Numbered from the stretch's first letter, positions 17,125-26,246 are shown. The stretch is DNA of 64,000 bases from Hyphomicrobiales bacterium (GCA_900466875.1 UBNQ01000003.1:317570-381569); one strand, 5' to 3'. Made by a program: numbers and translations. Notes: generated by a model not told the origin, from the letters alone.

Positions 17125-17759
17125 GCTTTGAACTGAAGCAGGTCGGCCGGCACGCGGTGCTGTTCGTCATGGCCGTCGATGCCGAATATGGCCCGCATCT
17201 GAAATCCCGCTTCAAGCCGCTGATGACCGGCGTCGGCCCGATCGAGGCTGCGATCGTCCTCTCCCACGCGCTCACCAGGCTGCAGGTCAAAGGCGAGCTT
17301 CCGGATCTGATCGTTTCGCTCGGTTCGGCCGGATCACGCAGCCTCGAACAGACCGAGGTCTATCAGGTTTCGTCCGTCGCCTATCGCGACATGGACGCGT
17401 CTCCGCTCGGTTTCGAAAAAGGCCGCACCCCTTTCCTCGATCATCCGGCGATCATGCCCCTGCCGCTTCGCATTCCCGGCGTTGCCGAGGCGGCACTCTC
17501 CACCGGCGGCAATATCGTGTCCGGCACGGCCTACGATTTGATCGACGCCGACATGGTCGACATGGAGACCTTTGCGGTGATGCGCTGCTGCCAGTTGTTC
17601 GGCATTCCGCTGATCGGCCTTCGCGGCATTTCCGACGGCAAGGCAGAGCTGAAACACGTCGACAACTGGACCGAATATCTGCATGTCATCGACGAGAAAC
17701 TGGCTGGCGTTATCGACCTGCTGGCAAACGCCCTTGAAACCGGCGATTTGCGCATCTGA
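17121..17759 (+). CDS. 5'-methylthioadenosine/S-adenosylhomocysteine nucleosidase-like protein
   Basis: A 212-residue phosphorylase-superfamily enzyme. TGVGPIEAA (nucleoside site), VDMETFAVMR (ribose-binding Met-Glu) and GLRGISDGK with the catalytic Asp match MTA/SAH nucleosidases, which hydrolyse the glycosidic bond of MTA and SAH in the methyl cycle. Specificity within the family is not certain. The start overlaps the thioesterase stop (ATGA at 17121-17124). guaA follows after 39 bases. Confidence 0.85.
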   Translation: MSFELKQVGRHAVLFVMAVDAEYGPHLKSRFKPLMTGVGPIEAAIVLSHALTRLQVKGELPDLIVSLGSAGSRSLEQTEVYQVSSVAYRDMDASPLGFEKGRTPFLDHPAIMPLPLRIPGVAEAALSTGGNIVSGTAYDLIDADMVDMETFAVMRCCQLFGIPLIGLRGISDGKAELKHVDNWTEYLHVIDEKLAGVIDLLANALETGDLRI

Positions 17760-17798
17760 GCAGTTGCAAAAATCGGGGTTCTTCATTAAAGGCTCGCC

Positions 17799-19376
17799 AT
17801 GACCCAGATAGCTCATCCCGACAGCATCCTCATCATCGATTTCGGCAGCCAGGTGACGCAGTTGATTGCGCGCCGCATCCGCGAAGCGGGTGTCTATTGC
17901 GAAATCCATCCTTTCCAGAACGCCGCCGAAGCCTTTGACAAGCTCGCCCCCAAGGGCGTGATCTTCTCCGGCGGTCCGGCTTCGGTCACGACCGAAGGCA
18001 GCCCACGCGCGCCGCAGGCCGTCTTTGACAGCGGCGTGCCGATCCTCGGCATCTGCTATGGCCAGCAGACGCTCTGCACGCAGCTCGGCGGTGTCGTCGA
18101 AGGTGGCCACGCTGCCGAATTCGGCCGCGCCGATGTGGAAGTCAAGAAATCGAGCCCGCTGTTTGACGGCTTCTGGGAAAAGGGCGGACGTTACCCTGTC
18201 TGGATGAGCCACGGCGACCGCGTCACGCAGCTGCCTGAGGGCTTCGAAGTCATCGCGACCTCGGAAAACGCACCGTTTGCGATCGCAGCCGATGAGAGCC
18301 GTCACTACTACACGACGATGTTCCATCCGGAAGTGGTGCATACGCCGGATGGCGCAAAGCTGCTCTCCAACTTCGTGCACAAAATCGTCGGCCTGAAATC
18401 CGACTGGACCATGGCTGCCTACCGCGCCGAGATGATCCGCAAGATCAAGGACCAGGTCGGCACCGAACGCGTCATCTGCGGCCTGTCCGGCGGCGTTGAT
18501 AGCTCCGTTGCGGCCATCCTCATCCATGAGGCGATCGGCGACCAGCTGACCTGCATCTATGTCGATCACGGCCTGATGCGCCAGGGCGAGACCGAACAGG
18601 TCGTCGGCATGTTCCGCGACGCCTACAACATCCCACTCGTTGCGGTCGATGCATCCGACCTGTTCCTCGGACAGCTCGAAGGCGTCACCGACCCGGAGGT
18701 CAAGCGCAAGACGATCGGCCGGCTGTTCATCGAAGTGTTCGAGGCGGAAGCCGCCAAGATCGCCGCCGATGGCAAGGGCGCTCCGCGCTTCCTCGCACAG
18801 GGCACGCTCTATCCGGACGTCATCGAAAGCGTCTCCTTCTCCGGCGGCCCTTCCGTCACCATCAAAAGCCACCACAATGTCGGCGGCCTGCCCGAGCGCA
18901 TGAACATGCAACTCGTCGAGCCGTTGCGCGAACTTTTTAAGGACGAAGTCCGCGCGCTTGGCCGTGAACTCGGCCTGCCGGAAAGCTTCATCGGCCGCCA
19001 CCCCTTCCCGGGTCCGGGTCTGGCGATCCGCTGCCCGGGCGGCATCACCCGCGACAAGCTCGATATCCTGCGCAAGGCGGATGCAATCTATCTCGACGAA
19101 ATCCGCAAGGCCGGTCTCTATGACACGATCTGGCAGGCTTTTGCCGTGCTTCTGCCGGTGCAGACCGTCGGCGTCATGGGTGACTACCGCACCTACGATT
19201 TCGTCTGCGCGCTGCGCGCCGTAACGTCTGTCGACGGCATGACGGCGGATTTCTATCCCTACGACATGAACTTCCTCGGCCGTGCGGCAACCCGCATCAT
19301 CAACGAGGTGCGCGGCATCAATCGCGTGGTTTATGACGTGACGAGCAAGCCGCCCGGCACGATCGAGTGGGAATAA
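17799..19376 (+). CDS. guaA: GMP synthase (glutamine-hydrolysing)
   Basis: A 525-residue two-domain enzyme converting XMP, glutamine and ATP to GMP. The N-terminal class I amidotransferase domain has the nucleophile C86 in GICYGQQ and the His/Glu of MFHPEVVHT; the ATP-pyrophosphatase domain has the P-loop SGGVDSS near residue 230; the C-terminal dimerisation domain ends KPPGTIEWE, the conserved tail. The length is normal. A 12-bp perfect hairpin lies 24 bases after the stop. Confidence 0.97.
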   Translation: MTQIAHPDSILIIDFGSQVTQLIARRIREAGVYCEIHPFQNAAEAFDKLAPKGVIFSGGPASVTTEGSPRAPQAVFDSGVPILGICYGQQTLCTQLGGVVEGGHAAEFGRADVEVKKSSPLFDGFWEKGGRYPVWMSHGDRVTQLPEGFEVIATSENAPFAIAADESRHYYTTMFHPEVVHTPDGAKLLSNFVHKIVGLKSDWTMAAYRAEMIRKIKDQVGTERVICGLSGGVDSSVAAILIHEAIGDQLTCIYVDHGLMRQGETEQVVGMFRDAYNIPLVAVDASDLFLGQLEGVTDPEVKRKTIGRLFIEVFEAEAAKIAADGKGAPRFLAQGTLYPDVIESVSFSGGPSVTIKSHHNVGGLPERMNMQLVEPLRELFKDEVRALGRELGLPESFIGRHPFPGPGLAIRCPGGITRDKLDILRKADAIYLDEIRKAGLYDTIWQAFAVLLPVQTVGVMGDYRTYDFVCALRAVTSVDGMTADFYPYDMNFLGRAATRIINEVRGINRVVYDVTSKPPGTIEWE

Positions 19377-19400
19377 GGCTTTAGGCCATTACCTTGTGAG

Positions 19401-19429
19401 CGAAGGCAGGATCATCTATCCTGCCTTCG
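19401..19429. repeat. 12-bp perfect inverted repeat between guaA and the antitoxin gene
   Basis: CGAAGGCAGGAT (19401-19412) and ATCCTGCCTTCG (19418-19429) flank a 5-base loop. There is no T tract. It may end the guaA transcript or be the operator bound by the AbrB-type antitoxin whose gene starts 23 bases later. Confidence 0.6.
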
Positions 19430-19451
19430 ACCGAGCTTGCGAGGCTTTGAC

Positions 19452-19739
19452 ATGTCTGACGATATCGTCACGAGAGTTTCCGACAGGGGCGAAATCACCC
19501 TTCCCGAAGCCGTGCTTGAGCGGCAGCACTGGAGTCCGGGGACGGAACTGGTTGTCGAAGAGATACCTGACGGCATAGTGCTTCAGAAGAAACCATCCGT
19601 ATTTGCGCCCACGAAGCCGGAAGACGTTTTTGGGATGCTCAAGTACGAGGGCAAGCCAAAGACGATTGAAGAGATGAACGAGGGAATCCTCGAAGAAGCG
19701 CGCCGCAACTTCCTACGCAGTGTCGATCCCGACACATGA
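19452..19739 (+). CDS. AbrB/MazE-type antitoxin (VapB-like)
   Basis: A 95-residue protein whose N-terminal ~45 residues form a SpoVT/AbrB DNA-binding swapped-hairpin domain (VSDRGEITLPEAVLERQHWSPGTELVVEE), followed by a charged C-terminal arm (KTIEEMNEGILEEARRNF) of the kind that blocks a toxin. The overlapping downstream gene encodes a PIN toxin, so this is a type II antitoxin. ATG 19452 has GAGG seven bases upstream. The stop overlaps the toxin start (ATGA). Confidence 0.85.
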   Translation: MSDDIVTRVSDRGEITLPEAVLERQHWSPGTELVVEEIPDGIVLQKKPSVFAPTKPEDVFGMLKYEGKPKTIEEMNEGILEEARRNFLRSVDPDT

Positions 19740-20422
19740 TCGCGATCGACACCAATCTCATCATCCGCTATCTCACAGGCGACGACACTGAACAAACCGA
19801 GCGTGCGCGCAATATCATCAACGGCGAAGCCATTTTCGTACCGGTGACCGTCATACTTGAGATGGAATGGGTGCTTCGAAGCATTTACCGGGTACCAAAG
19901 CTCGAGCGTGAAAAAATGATCCGCGGGTTTGCCGGCTTGCCCACGGTGTTCATCGAGGACGCAGCAACTGTTGCGGAAGCCCTCAATCTCCTTGTTCAAG
20001 GCATGGATTTCGCCGACGCGTTGCACCTCCTCAGAGCGCAGCATTGCGAAAGATTTGTCACTTTCGATCGCCAGTTCATCAAGGCGGCTCAGGCCGCCGG
20101 TCACCCAATCGTACAAGAAGCCTTAACATGCTCCACCGCCTCTACGCCTGGACGATGGCGCTCAGCGCCCGCAAATCCGCAGAAGTCTGGCTCGCTGTTA
20201 TCGCCTTTGTCGAAAGTTCCATCTTTCTCGTGCCGGCCGACGTGCTGTATCTGCCGATGGCGCTGGCGCGGCCGGAGCGAGCGTGGCGTTACGCGCTGGT
20301 CGCGACGGTCTTTTCGGTTCTCGGCGGTATCGCGGGCTGGTGGATCGGCTCGTTTGCCTTCGATGCGATCGCCATTCCGATCCTGGAATTCTGGGGCAAG
20401 CTCGATACGTTCAACGAGCTGA
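19736..20422 (+). CDS. VapC-like PIN-domain toxin with a run-on C-terminus
   Basis: The first ~129 residues form a complete PIN ribonuclease domain with the four acidic positions D5, E42, D94 and D111 (MIAIDTN, LEMEWVLRS, DFADAL, TFDRQF). PIN toxins of this subfamily are about 130 residues and would end near GHPIVQEA (about base 20122). Here no stop follows, and the frame continues for ~99 codons through the 5' half of yqaA in another frame, giving Arg/Ser/Pro-rich, low-quality sequence. The native stop has apparently been lost at the junction with yqaA, so the toxin may be inactive, unstable or tagged. The catalytic core looks intact. Confidence 0.75.
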   Translation: MIAIDTNLIIRYLTGDDTEQTERARNIINGEAIFVPVTVILEMEWVLRSIYRVPKLEREKMIRGFAGLPTVFIEDAATVAEALNLLVQGMDFADALHLLRAQHCERFVTFDRQFIKAAQAAGHPIVQEALTCSTASTPGRWRSAPANPQKSGSLLSPLSKVPSFSCRPTCCICRWRWRGRSERGVTRWSRRSFRFSAVSRAGGSARLPSMRSPFRSWNSGASSIRSTS

Positions 20423-20721
20423 AAGCCGGTATCACCTTCGAAACGATTCTGCTGATGCTGGTGACGTCCGGCTTCGCGCATCTGCCGCCGATCAAGGTGG
20501 TGACGATCCTGTCCGGCGCTGTGCATGTCAACATCTGGCTGTTCATCGTTTCGGCGCTGTTCACACGCGGTGCCCGCTTTTTCCTGCTGGCATGGCTGCT
20601 GCGCCGTTATGGTGAAGACATCCGTCATTTCATCGAGAAACGGCTCGGAAAGATTGCCATGATCGGCGCGACCCTGCTGATCGCAGCCTTTGCGGGCTAT
20701 AAGCTTCTGCTGGCACACTGA
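20128..20721 (+). CDS. YqaA family (DedA-like) membrane protein
   Basis: A 197-residue inner-membrane protein of the YqaA branch of the DedA/SNARE-associated superfamily, with about five hydrophobic segments and the motif SSIFLVPADVLYLPMALARPERAWRY near the N-terminus. DedA relatives act in membrane lipid flipping and envelope homeostasis, but YqaA itself is not characterised. The start ATG 20128 lies inside the run-on part of the toxin frame (295-base overlap) and has only a weak AAGAAG upstream. It is convergent with ogt; a mosaic repeat separates the two. Confidence 0.85.
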   Translation: MLHRLYAWTMALSARKSAEVWLAVIAFVESSIFLVPADVLYLPMALARPERAWRYALVATVFSVLGGIAGWWIGSFAFDAIAIPILEFWGKLDTFNELKAGITFETILLMLVTSGFAHLPPIKVVTILSGAVHVNIWLFIVSALFTRGARFFLLAWLLRRYGEDIRHFIEKRLGKIAMIGATLLIAAFAGYKLLLAH

Positions 20722-20730
20722 CCGCCCTGG

Positions 20731-20834
20731 AGAATTCCTGCCTCTCCTTGAAACGCGAAACGGCTCTATTTCTTTGTTTCATCGCGATTGCAGGCGCAAG
20801 ATCGGTTCCCACTTTCGCTGGAATTGCGAAAGCG
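20731..20834. repeat. Dispersed mosaic repeat, copy A
   Basis: About 100 bases closely similar to 39261-39360: AGAATT, then CTTGAAACGCGAAAC and TTTGTTTCA, then a 44-base palindromic part (20784-20827) ending GCTGGAATTGC. The left arm of the palindrome is degenerate here. It lies between the converging yqaA and ogt genes. Confidence 0.8.
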
Positions 20835-20835
20835 C

Positions 20836-21393
20836 TCAAAACCCAAGCGATTGCTGCGCCGGTTCGGGCGGCGTCAATCGCACACCTTCGAGTTCGAGCA
20901 TGCGCTGTTTCGAGTTGGACCCGCCCGGAGCCGAAAACCCGCCGATCTTGCCGCCGGCGGCCAGAACCCGATGACAGGGGATGATCAGCGCCACCGGATT
21001 TTTCGCCATGGCCTGGCCGACCTCGCGGGCCGCTTCCGGTCCCAGACCCAGCTCCCTAGCGATCGTGCCGTATGTGGTCGTGTGACCCCAGCCGATACGG
21101 CGGGCCGCGGCATAGATGTTTCTGAACACCTCGTCCTGACCTGCCAGATCGAGGCGGATATCGGAGAAATCGATGCGTTCGCCGGAGAAATAACGCTTCA
21201 CCAATGCAATCGTGTTGCTGATCTCGGACGGCGGCGGCGACTTCTGCGCCTGAACCAGCCGCCGCAACAGCAGGCCTTCGGTAGCCCGCTCGCTATCGGT
21301 CGGAAGCTGGAAACGGGTAATGCCTGCATCATTCCAGGCAATCCCGCAGAAGCCGCCCTCGGTTTCAAAAATCGTATAGCGATGTCCAGTCAT
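20836..21393 (-). CDS. ogt: Methylated-DNA-protein-cysteine methyltransferase
   Basis: A 185-residue suicide repair protein that takes the alkyl group from O6-alkylguanine. The active-site PCHRVL (C140), the preceding helix-turn-helix with the Arg finger region (YGTIARELGLGPEAAREVG) and the downstream GGFSAPGG are all present. No Ada regulatory domain, so it is of the Ogt/AGT type. It is divergent from the 2'-5' ligase family gene across 199 bases. The repeat copy A lies right after its stop. Confidence 0.93.
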   Translation of the reverse strand: MTGHRYTIFETEGGFCGIAWNDAGITRFQLPTDSERATEGLLLRRLVQAQKSPPPSEISNTIALVKRYFSGERIDFSDIRLDLAGQDEVFRNIYAAARRIGWGHTTTYGTIARELGLGPEAAREVGQAMAKNPVALIIPCHRVLAAGGKIGGFSAPGGSNSKQRMLELEGVRLTPPEPAQQSLGF

Positions 21394-21592
21394 GGACTAT
21401 CTCCGCTCAGGTAAATCCGCTCCCAGATTCGTATTTTGCAGGCAGGCAATCAACCCGTTTCTTGCGCTGGCAACACCCGGGCAACCCGGCCTCACATCAA
21501 ATTGTTCACTTTTTGTTCTTTATTGTCAACCGAATTCCGCTATACTGGCTCCACCGCATGATCCCGCGTCACTGTAAAATGGGAGATGAGAG

Positions 21593-22258
21593 TTGCGGCA
21601 ACAACAGCCTTCGTTGCCTCTGCCGGGAAATGGCGGCAGGGGAAATGAGTTTCGCAATTCATACTTTCCGCCTTGGCGGCGAAGTGAACTCTTTTTCGTA
21701 CTGAAGCCACCGCCCCAAATGAGCGAGGATATGCATGAGACGGCCCGCCTGCATGCGCTTGGCCGCACCACGCGCCAACCTCACCCGGCGCAATTGCTGC
21801 ATGTAAGCCTGCTTCTGATGGATGAGTTCGATAGCCCGCCTTACCATCTCATCCCACGGATCGAGGCAGCGGCCGGATCGATCAGGGCGCGCCCTCTCGA
21901 CATTGTTCTCGACGGGTGTGCACTTTACGGAAACGGACAACATCTGGCGCTGACGGGCAGCGGCAAAAGTGCCGATATTCAGGCTTTCGTGCGGATGCTG
22001 CACGGCGCATTGACACGCCATAACCTGCAAAGGCAGGCTTCAAGATTTTCCTCGCCTCACGTCACCATCATCTATGGCTATGGGCGCAAGGAACTTCTGA
22101 CTGTCGGGAAACCGTATACCTGGCTCGCAAGCGAATTCTCGCTTGTCTACAGCCACAAGGGCGAAAAGCGCCATGAGCAATTCGGGTGCTGGCGTTTCGA
22201 CACCAACGCTCCGCCTTATCCTAGGCAACCGACCCAGTTAAGTTTGCCAACCGGGTGA
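21593..22258 (+). CDS. 2'-5' RNA ligase / ThpR-like 2H phosphoesterase family protein
   Basis: A 221-residue protein of the 2H phosphoesterase superfamily: the two catalytic H-x-T/S motifs are HVSLLLMD and HVTIIYGYG. Relatives join or cleave 2'-5' RNA linkages or act as cyclic phosphodiesterases; the true substrate is unknown. FFVLKPPPQ is the first beta-strand of the fold, so the start must lie upstream of it; I use TTG 21593, which has GGGAG seven bases before it. The N-terminal extension is Pro/Gly-rich. Confidence 0.8.
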   Translation: MRQQQPSLPLPGNGGRGNEFRNSYFPPWRRSELFFVLKPPPQMSEDMHETARLHALGRTTRQPHPAQLLHVSLLLMDEFDSPPYHLIPRIEAAAGSIRARPLDIVLDGCALYGNGQHLALTGSGKSADIQAFVRMLHGALTRHNLQRQASRFSSPHVTIIYGYGRKELLTVGKPYTWLASEFSLVYSHKGEKRHEQFGCWRFDTNAPPYPRQPTQLSLPTG

Positions 22259-22347
22259 TAAGCGGGAACCGGCAAATACCTCGCTCTCATAGTTCAGGCC
22301 GCCATTCGATATGACGGCCCGCGAAAAACGAGGAAAGTTCCAGGCGA

Positions 22348-22512
22348 TCAGCCGATGCGATCGAAAGCCTTGGGATCGATGCCGAGAAGCGTCAGATCGC
22401 TGTTCTTCGGGCGACGATGGTTTTCAACGGCAGCCGAAGCAGAAACTGCAGCGCCGAAAATTGCGAAGGCGCGGCTGATACGGCTACTACGGTTTTTGTT
22501 CTGGGCGGACAT
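22348..22512 (-). CDS. Small conserved-looking basic protein (54 aa)
   Basis: AGGAG lies 8 bases before ATG 22512. The 54-residue product has a basic N-terminus (MSAQNKNRSSRISRAF), a short Ala-rich segment (AIFGAAVSASAAVE), and a polar end with LGIDPKAFDRIG. The region AFAIFGAAVSASAAV could insert into or touch a membrane. I believe similar short proteins occur in rhizobia, from memory only. It is divergent from the ArsC/Spx-family gene. Function unknown. Confidence 0.65.
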   Translation of the reverse strand: MSAQNKNRSSRISRAFAIFGAAVSASAAVENHRRPKNSDLTLLGIDPKAFDRIG

Positions 22513-22716
22513 GACATCAACTCCTTTTCTGTCGGCTAATATATGCGCCCAAGACATTGCTTACACAACGCATACGCGCACAGGTCAGCCATGCAGACTT
22601 GGCATGCCACTATTTGATCTGCCTCATTGGCTTGCATTCCCCGACATGCTCTTGTTATCGCTTCGCTGACCAGACTGGTTCGCCCGGACTGGGCAAACGG
22701 GACAAGGGACGGCGAA

Positions 22717-23070
22717 ATGGCGATCACCATCTACGGTATCAAGAACTGCGACACGATGAAGAAGGCGCGGACCTGGCTGGACCAGCACGGCGTGAGCCAT
22801 GCATTCCACGACTACAAGGCGTCAGGTGTCGATCGGGCGCATCTGCAAGCCTGGGTCGACAAGGCCGGTTGGGAAACGGTGCTGAACCGCGCCGGCACGA
22901 CGTTCAAGAAACTCGATGAGACCGATCGCCAGAATATCGATCAGGCGAAGGCGATCGAACTGATGCTGGCGCAGCCGTCGATGATCAAGCGACCGGTTCT
23001 CGAAGCGGATGGCAAGCTGCTGATCGGCTTCAAACCCGAAATCTACGAAGACGCTTTCCGGGACGCCTGA
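22717..23070 (+). CDS. ArsC/Spx family (YffB-like) protein
   Basis: A 117-residue thioredoxin-fold protein. It opens ITIYGIKNCDTMKKARTWLD, with a single N-terminal Cys as in arsenate reductases and YffB, and keeps IKRPVLEADGKLLIGF, the cis-Pro region. YffB proteins are glutathione-linked and no arsenate role is proved; no ars genes are nearby. ybaK follows after 2 bases, so they are co-transcribed. Confidence 0.88.
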   Translation: MAITIYGIKNCDTMKKARTWLDQHGVSHAFHDYKASGVDRAHLQAWVDKAGWETVLNRAGTTFKKLDETDRQNIDQAKAIELMLAQPSMIKRPVLEADGKLLIGFKPEIYEDAFRDA

Positions 23071-23072
23071 AC

Positions 23073-23546
23073 ATGTCGAAGACAACGCGCGCGACGCAAA
23101 CCCTCGACCGGTTGAAGATCGCCTACACGACCGTTTCCTACGACTACGACCCCGGTGCCGAGCGGATCGGATTGCAGGCGGCGGAGGCGATCGGCGAGGA
23201 ACCGAAACGCGTGCTGAAAACCCTGATGGCGGAACTCGACGGAAAGCCGGTCTGCGTCGTCGTGCCCTCCGACCATGAAGTGTCGATGAAGAAGCTCGCT
23301 GCGGCCTTCGGTGGAAAATCCGCCCACATGATGAAGCCGGCCGATGCGGAGCGCATGACAGGCTACCATGTCGGCGGCATCAGTCCGCTCGGCCAGAAGA
23401 AACTCGTGCCGACGGCGATCGAGATCACCGCGCTCGATGAGCCCCATATCTTCATCAACGGTGGCCAGCGCGGGCTGCAGATACGCATGTCGCCGGCGGA
23501 CGCGAAAGATGCGCTGAAGGCGATTGCCGTATCGCTGATCGCCTGA
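23073..23546 (+). CDS. ybaK: Cys-tRNA(Pro) deacylase YbaK
   Basis: A 157-residue YbaK/ProX-fold trans-editing enzyme that hydrolyses cysteinyl-tRNA(Pro) made in error by prolyl-tRNA synthetase. RVLKTLMAELDGKPVCVVVPSDHEVSMKKLA contains the catalytic Lys region, and GYHVGGISPLGQKK is the conserved glycine-rich loop. It starts 2 bases after the preceding stop. Confidence 0.93.
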   Translation: MSKTTRATQTLDRLKIAYTTVSYDYDPGAERIGLQAAEAIGEEPKRVLKTLMAELDGKPVCVVVPSDHEVSMKKLAAAFGGKSAHMMKPADAERMTGYHVGGISPLGQKKLVPTAIEITALDEPHIFINGGQRGLQIRMSPADAKDALKAIAVSLIA

Positions 23547-23625
23547 CGACTGCGCCTCCAACACTTCAATTTTGCCCCAAAGCTCTCTAAGTCTAGCGTC
23601 ACACGAAAAATCGAGAGGCTAAGCC

Positions 23626-24879
23626 ATGACCATCGTCCCGAACTTCCAGACCGCAATCGATCCTCAAAAGCTGGAGAAGCTGGCGGAAGTCGCGGTGAAG
23701 GTAGGGCTGGGGCTCGAAAAGGGGCAGGACCTCGTCATCACCGCGCCGGTGGCGGCGCTGCCCTTGGTGCGGTTTATCACCAAACATGCCTATATGGCGG
23801 GTGCCGGCATCGTTTCGGCCTTCTATTCCGACGAGGAAACGACGCTGGCGCGTTATCGGCATGCGCCCGACGCCAGCTTCGACAAGGCCGCCGGCTGGCT
23901 CTACGAGGGCATGGCCAAGGCTTATGAGAACGGCGCCGCCCGGCTTGCGATCGCCGGCGACAATCCGATGCTTCTGTCCGAACAGGACCCGTCGAAAGTA
24001 GCGCGCGCCAACAAGGCGAACTCCATGGCCTACAAGCCGGCGCTGGAAAAGATCGCCAATTTCGACATCAACTGGAACATCGTCTCCTACCCCAATCCCT
24101 CCTGGGCCAGGCAGGTCTTTCCTGACCTGCCTGAGGATGCCGCCGTCGCTAAGCTGGCAGACGCGATCTTCGCCGCCTCGCGTGTCGATGTGGCCGATCC
24201 GGTTGCCGCCTGGGCGGAGCATAACGCCAATCTGAAAAAGCGTTCGACATGGCTGAACGGCGAGCGTTTTGCAGCGCTGCATTTCACCGGCCCGGGCACC
24301 GATCTCACCGTTGGCCTGGCAGACGGCCACGAATGGCATGGCGGCGCTTCCAAGGCCAAGAACGGCATCATCTGCAACCCGAACATCCCGACCGAGGAAG
24401 TCTTCACCACGCCGCACGCGCTGAAGGTGGAAGGCCATGTGTCGAGCACCAAGCCGCTGTCGCATCAGGGCACTTTGATCGACGATATCCAGGTGCGGTT
24501 CGAAGGTGGCCGCATCATCGAGGCAAAGGCTTCTAAGGGCGAAGAGGTGCTGAACAAGGTGCTGGATACGGATGAAGGCGCGCGTCGCCTCGGCGAAGTG
24601 GCGCTGGTTCCGCACTCGTCGCCGATTTCGGCAAGCGGCATCCTGTTCTACAACACGCTGTTCGACGAAAACGCCTCCTGCCACATCGCGCTCGGCCAGT
24701 GCTATTCGAAATGCTTCCTCGATGGCGCTTCGCTGACGCCGGATGAGATCAAGGCGCAGGGCGGCAATTCCTCGCTGATCCATATCGACTGGATGATCGG
24801 CTCCGACAAGGTGGACATCGATGGCATCAGGCCGGACGGTTCCAGGGTGCCGGTGATGCGCAAGGGCGAGTGGGCCTGA
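23626..24879 (+). CDS. Aminopeptidase, M29 family (AmpS/T-like)
   Basis: A 417-residue thermophilic-type metalloaminopeptidase. The two-metal ligands occur in IPTEEVFTTPH, GEVALVPHSSPIS, CHIALGQCYSKC and SLIHIDWMIGSD, which are the typical Glu, Glu, His/Tyr and His-x-Asp segments of M29. It is a cytosolic dimer in characterised relatives, with broad N-terminal specificity. The gene is monocistronic; its 3' end converges with the EEP-family gene across the short repeat copy B. Confidence 0.93.
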   Translation: MTIVPNFQTAIDPQKLEKLAEVAVKVGLGLEKGQDLVITAPVAALPLVRFITKHAYMAGAGIVSAFYSDEETTLARYRHAPDASFDKAAGWLYEGMAKAYENGAARLAIAGDNPMLLSEQDPSKVARANKANSMAYKPALEKIANFDINWNIVSYPNPSWARQVFPDLPEDAAVAKLADAIFAASRVDVADPVAAWAEHNANLKKRSTWLNGERFAALHFTGPGTDLTVGLADGHEWHGGASKAKNGIICNPNIPTEEVFTTPHALKVEGHVSSTKPLSHQGTLIDDIQVRFEGGRIIEAKASKGEEVLNKVLDTDEGARRLGEVALVPHSSPISASGILFYNTLFDENASCHIALGQCYSKCFLDGASLTPDEIKAQGGNSSLIHIDWMIGSDKVDIDGIRPDGSRVPVMRKGEWA

Positions 24880-24890
24880 TTTGGCTTGGC

Positions 24891-24934
24891 GCAATTCCGG
24901 ACGCAAAACCGGTTTCCACTTTTGCTGGAATTGC
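24891..24934. repeat. Dispersed mosaic repeat, copy B (palindromic part only)
   Basis: The 44-base unit begins GCAATTCCGGACGCAAAACC and ends GGAATTGC; the outer 8 bases are inverted repeats. It differs from the same part of copy C (39315-39358) at one base. It lacks the left-hand part of copies A and C and lies between converging genes. Confidence 0.85.
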
Positions 24935-24945
24935 GCTCCCCTTTC

Positions 24946-26055
24946 TCAGATATCCAGGTCGACCCAGATCGCGGCATGATCCGATGCCGCGTGATCGGGG
25001 CTGGTGACCTGCGGGTAGGTCTCCCAGCGTTTTGGCCGAGAGCCCGGCCAAGCCCCTTTGCGGAAAACACCGCCGCGCGTGACCTTCGCGAACAGTTTGG
25101 GTGACAGGAGCAGATAGTCGATCTTGTTGCCTGCATTGCCGAGCCCGAAGGTACCGGGAAACCCGCCATCATCAAATTTCGGATGTTCGAAAGCGTCCTT
25201 GAGCGAGCTTTCCATCAGCGGCTTTAGAGGTTCACTGTCCGGTGTGTCGTTGAGATCTCCGATAACGGCGATATAATCGATCCCGTCCGCGAGCAAAGCC
25301 TCGCAAATCTCCGCTACCCGTAACGCCTGCGCACGCCGGCGTGCGTTGGAAGATTGTGCGCTGCCGAAACCCTTGCTCTTGAAGTGATTGACGAGCACCA
25401 CGAGCGTTGAGCCCTTGGGGGTGGCGATATAATATTCCGGGCAATCGCGGGAAAAGATCACGTCGCCGCCGGCGGTGCGGTCATCCACATGGCTGCGCAT
25501 CATGCCGATGGAAAAATTCTCGCGGGTCATGATGCCGACGTCGATGCCACGGTCATCATTGCCGTCGATGACCATGACCTGGCGATAGGGAGTGCCGCCG
25601 ACAGCGGGCAAAAGCAGCGAGTTGAACGCGGAGAGGACTGGACGGCTTTCCGCCTCGACCACACCTAGAACATCGGCCTCCAGATCGCTCATGACACGGG
25701 CCGTATTGCGCATCGCCTCCTCGTCGACAGGTTCTTCTCGTAATTCGAGCGAACCGACCCAATCCGCACGCCCATTGGCAATGACGATGACGCCGCCATC
25801 CGTCGGACGCTTCAACAGCTTGCCGCGGTTTCGGCGCAGGATGACAAACGGACCGGTGTCGCTTTTTTCCATGCCGAGTTTGACGACGAGTTCGGCCATG
25901 CGTCGTTTGTCGGCCTCACTATAGAGGATCTGGCCCAGCAGCCGGTTCAATTCCGCGAATTGCTCCAGCACCTCTCGCCCTTCGCTCCAGGTCTCCAGAT
26001 TCATGGCCTTGGCGCGATCGAACAAGTTCTCGACGTTGAATGCAGCCAGTCTCAT
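24946..26055 (-). CDS. Endonuclease/exonuclease/phosphatase family protein
   Basis: A 369-residue protein of the EEP (DNase I/ExoIII) fold. It starts RLAAFNVENLFDRA, and has GVVEAE (metal Glu), VNHFKSKG (His), IGDLNDTPDS (catalytic Asp-Asn) and ASDHAAIWVDL (final Asp-His). Substrate could be DNA or a phosphoester and is not determined. No signal peptide is visible. It is divergent from the ParA-like gene. Confidence 0.88.
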   Translation of the reverse strand: MRLAAFNVENLFDRAKAMNLETWSEGREVLEQFAELNRLLGQILYSEADKRRMAELVVKLGMEKSDTGPFVILRRNRGKLLKRPTDGGVIVIANGRADWVGSLELREEPVDEEAMRNTARVMSDLEADVLGVVEAESRPVLSAFNSLLLPAVGGTPYRQVMVIDGNDDRGIDVGIMTRENFSIGMMRSHVDDRTAGGDVIFSRDCPEYYIATPKGSTLVVLVNHFKSKGFGSAQSSNARRRAQALRVAEICEALLADGIDYIAVIGDLNDTPDSEPLKPLMESSLKDAFEHPKFDDGGFPGTFGLGNAGNKIDYLLLSPKLFAKVTRGGVFRKGAWPGSRPKRWETYPQVTSPDHAASDHAAIWVDLDI

Positions 26056-26246
26056 CCGCCCCTCCTGCGTTTGGTTGGCGGATAATACAACTTATATGTT
26101 GCATATCCGTGTCGGGATGACGGGCGGCAAGCGCGGCGCAAGCTTGTTCATCAAACATTCGCAAATCATCACGACGGAAGCGGATAAGAACAGGCCAAGA
26201 AACATGGCTTCTCTCCGTGGTGTTCATGAAAACCGGAGGGTTGTGA

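Noticed and set aside
17334-19001. A 555-codon open frame on the minus strand opposite the nucleosidase and guaA genes
   Set aside because: It is antisense to two firmly identified genes, has no recognisable domain, and such frames are common in high-GC DNA.
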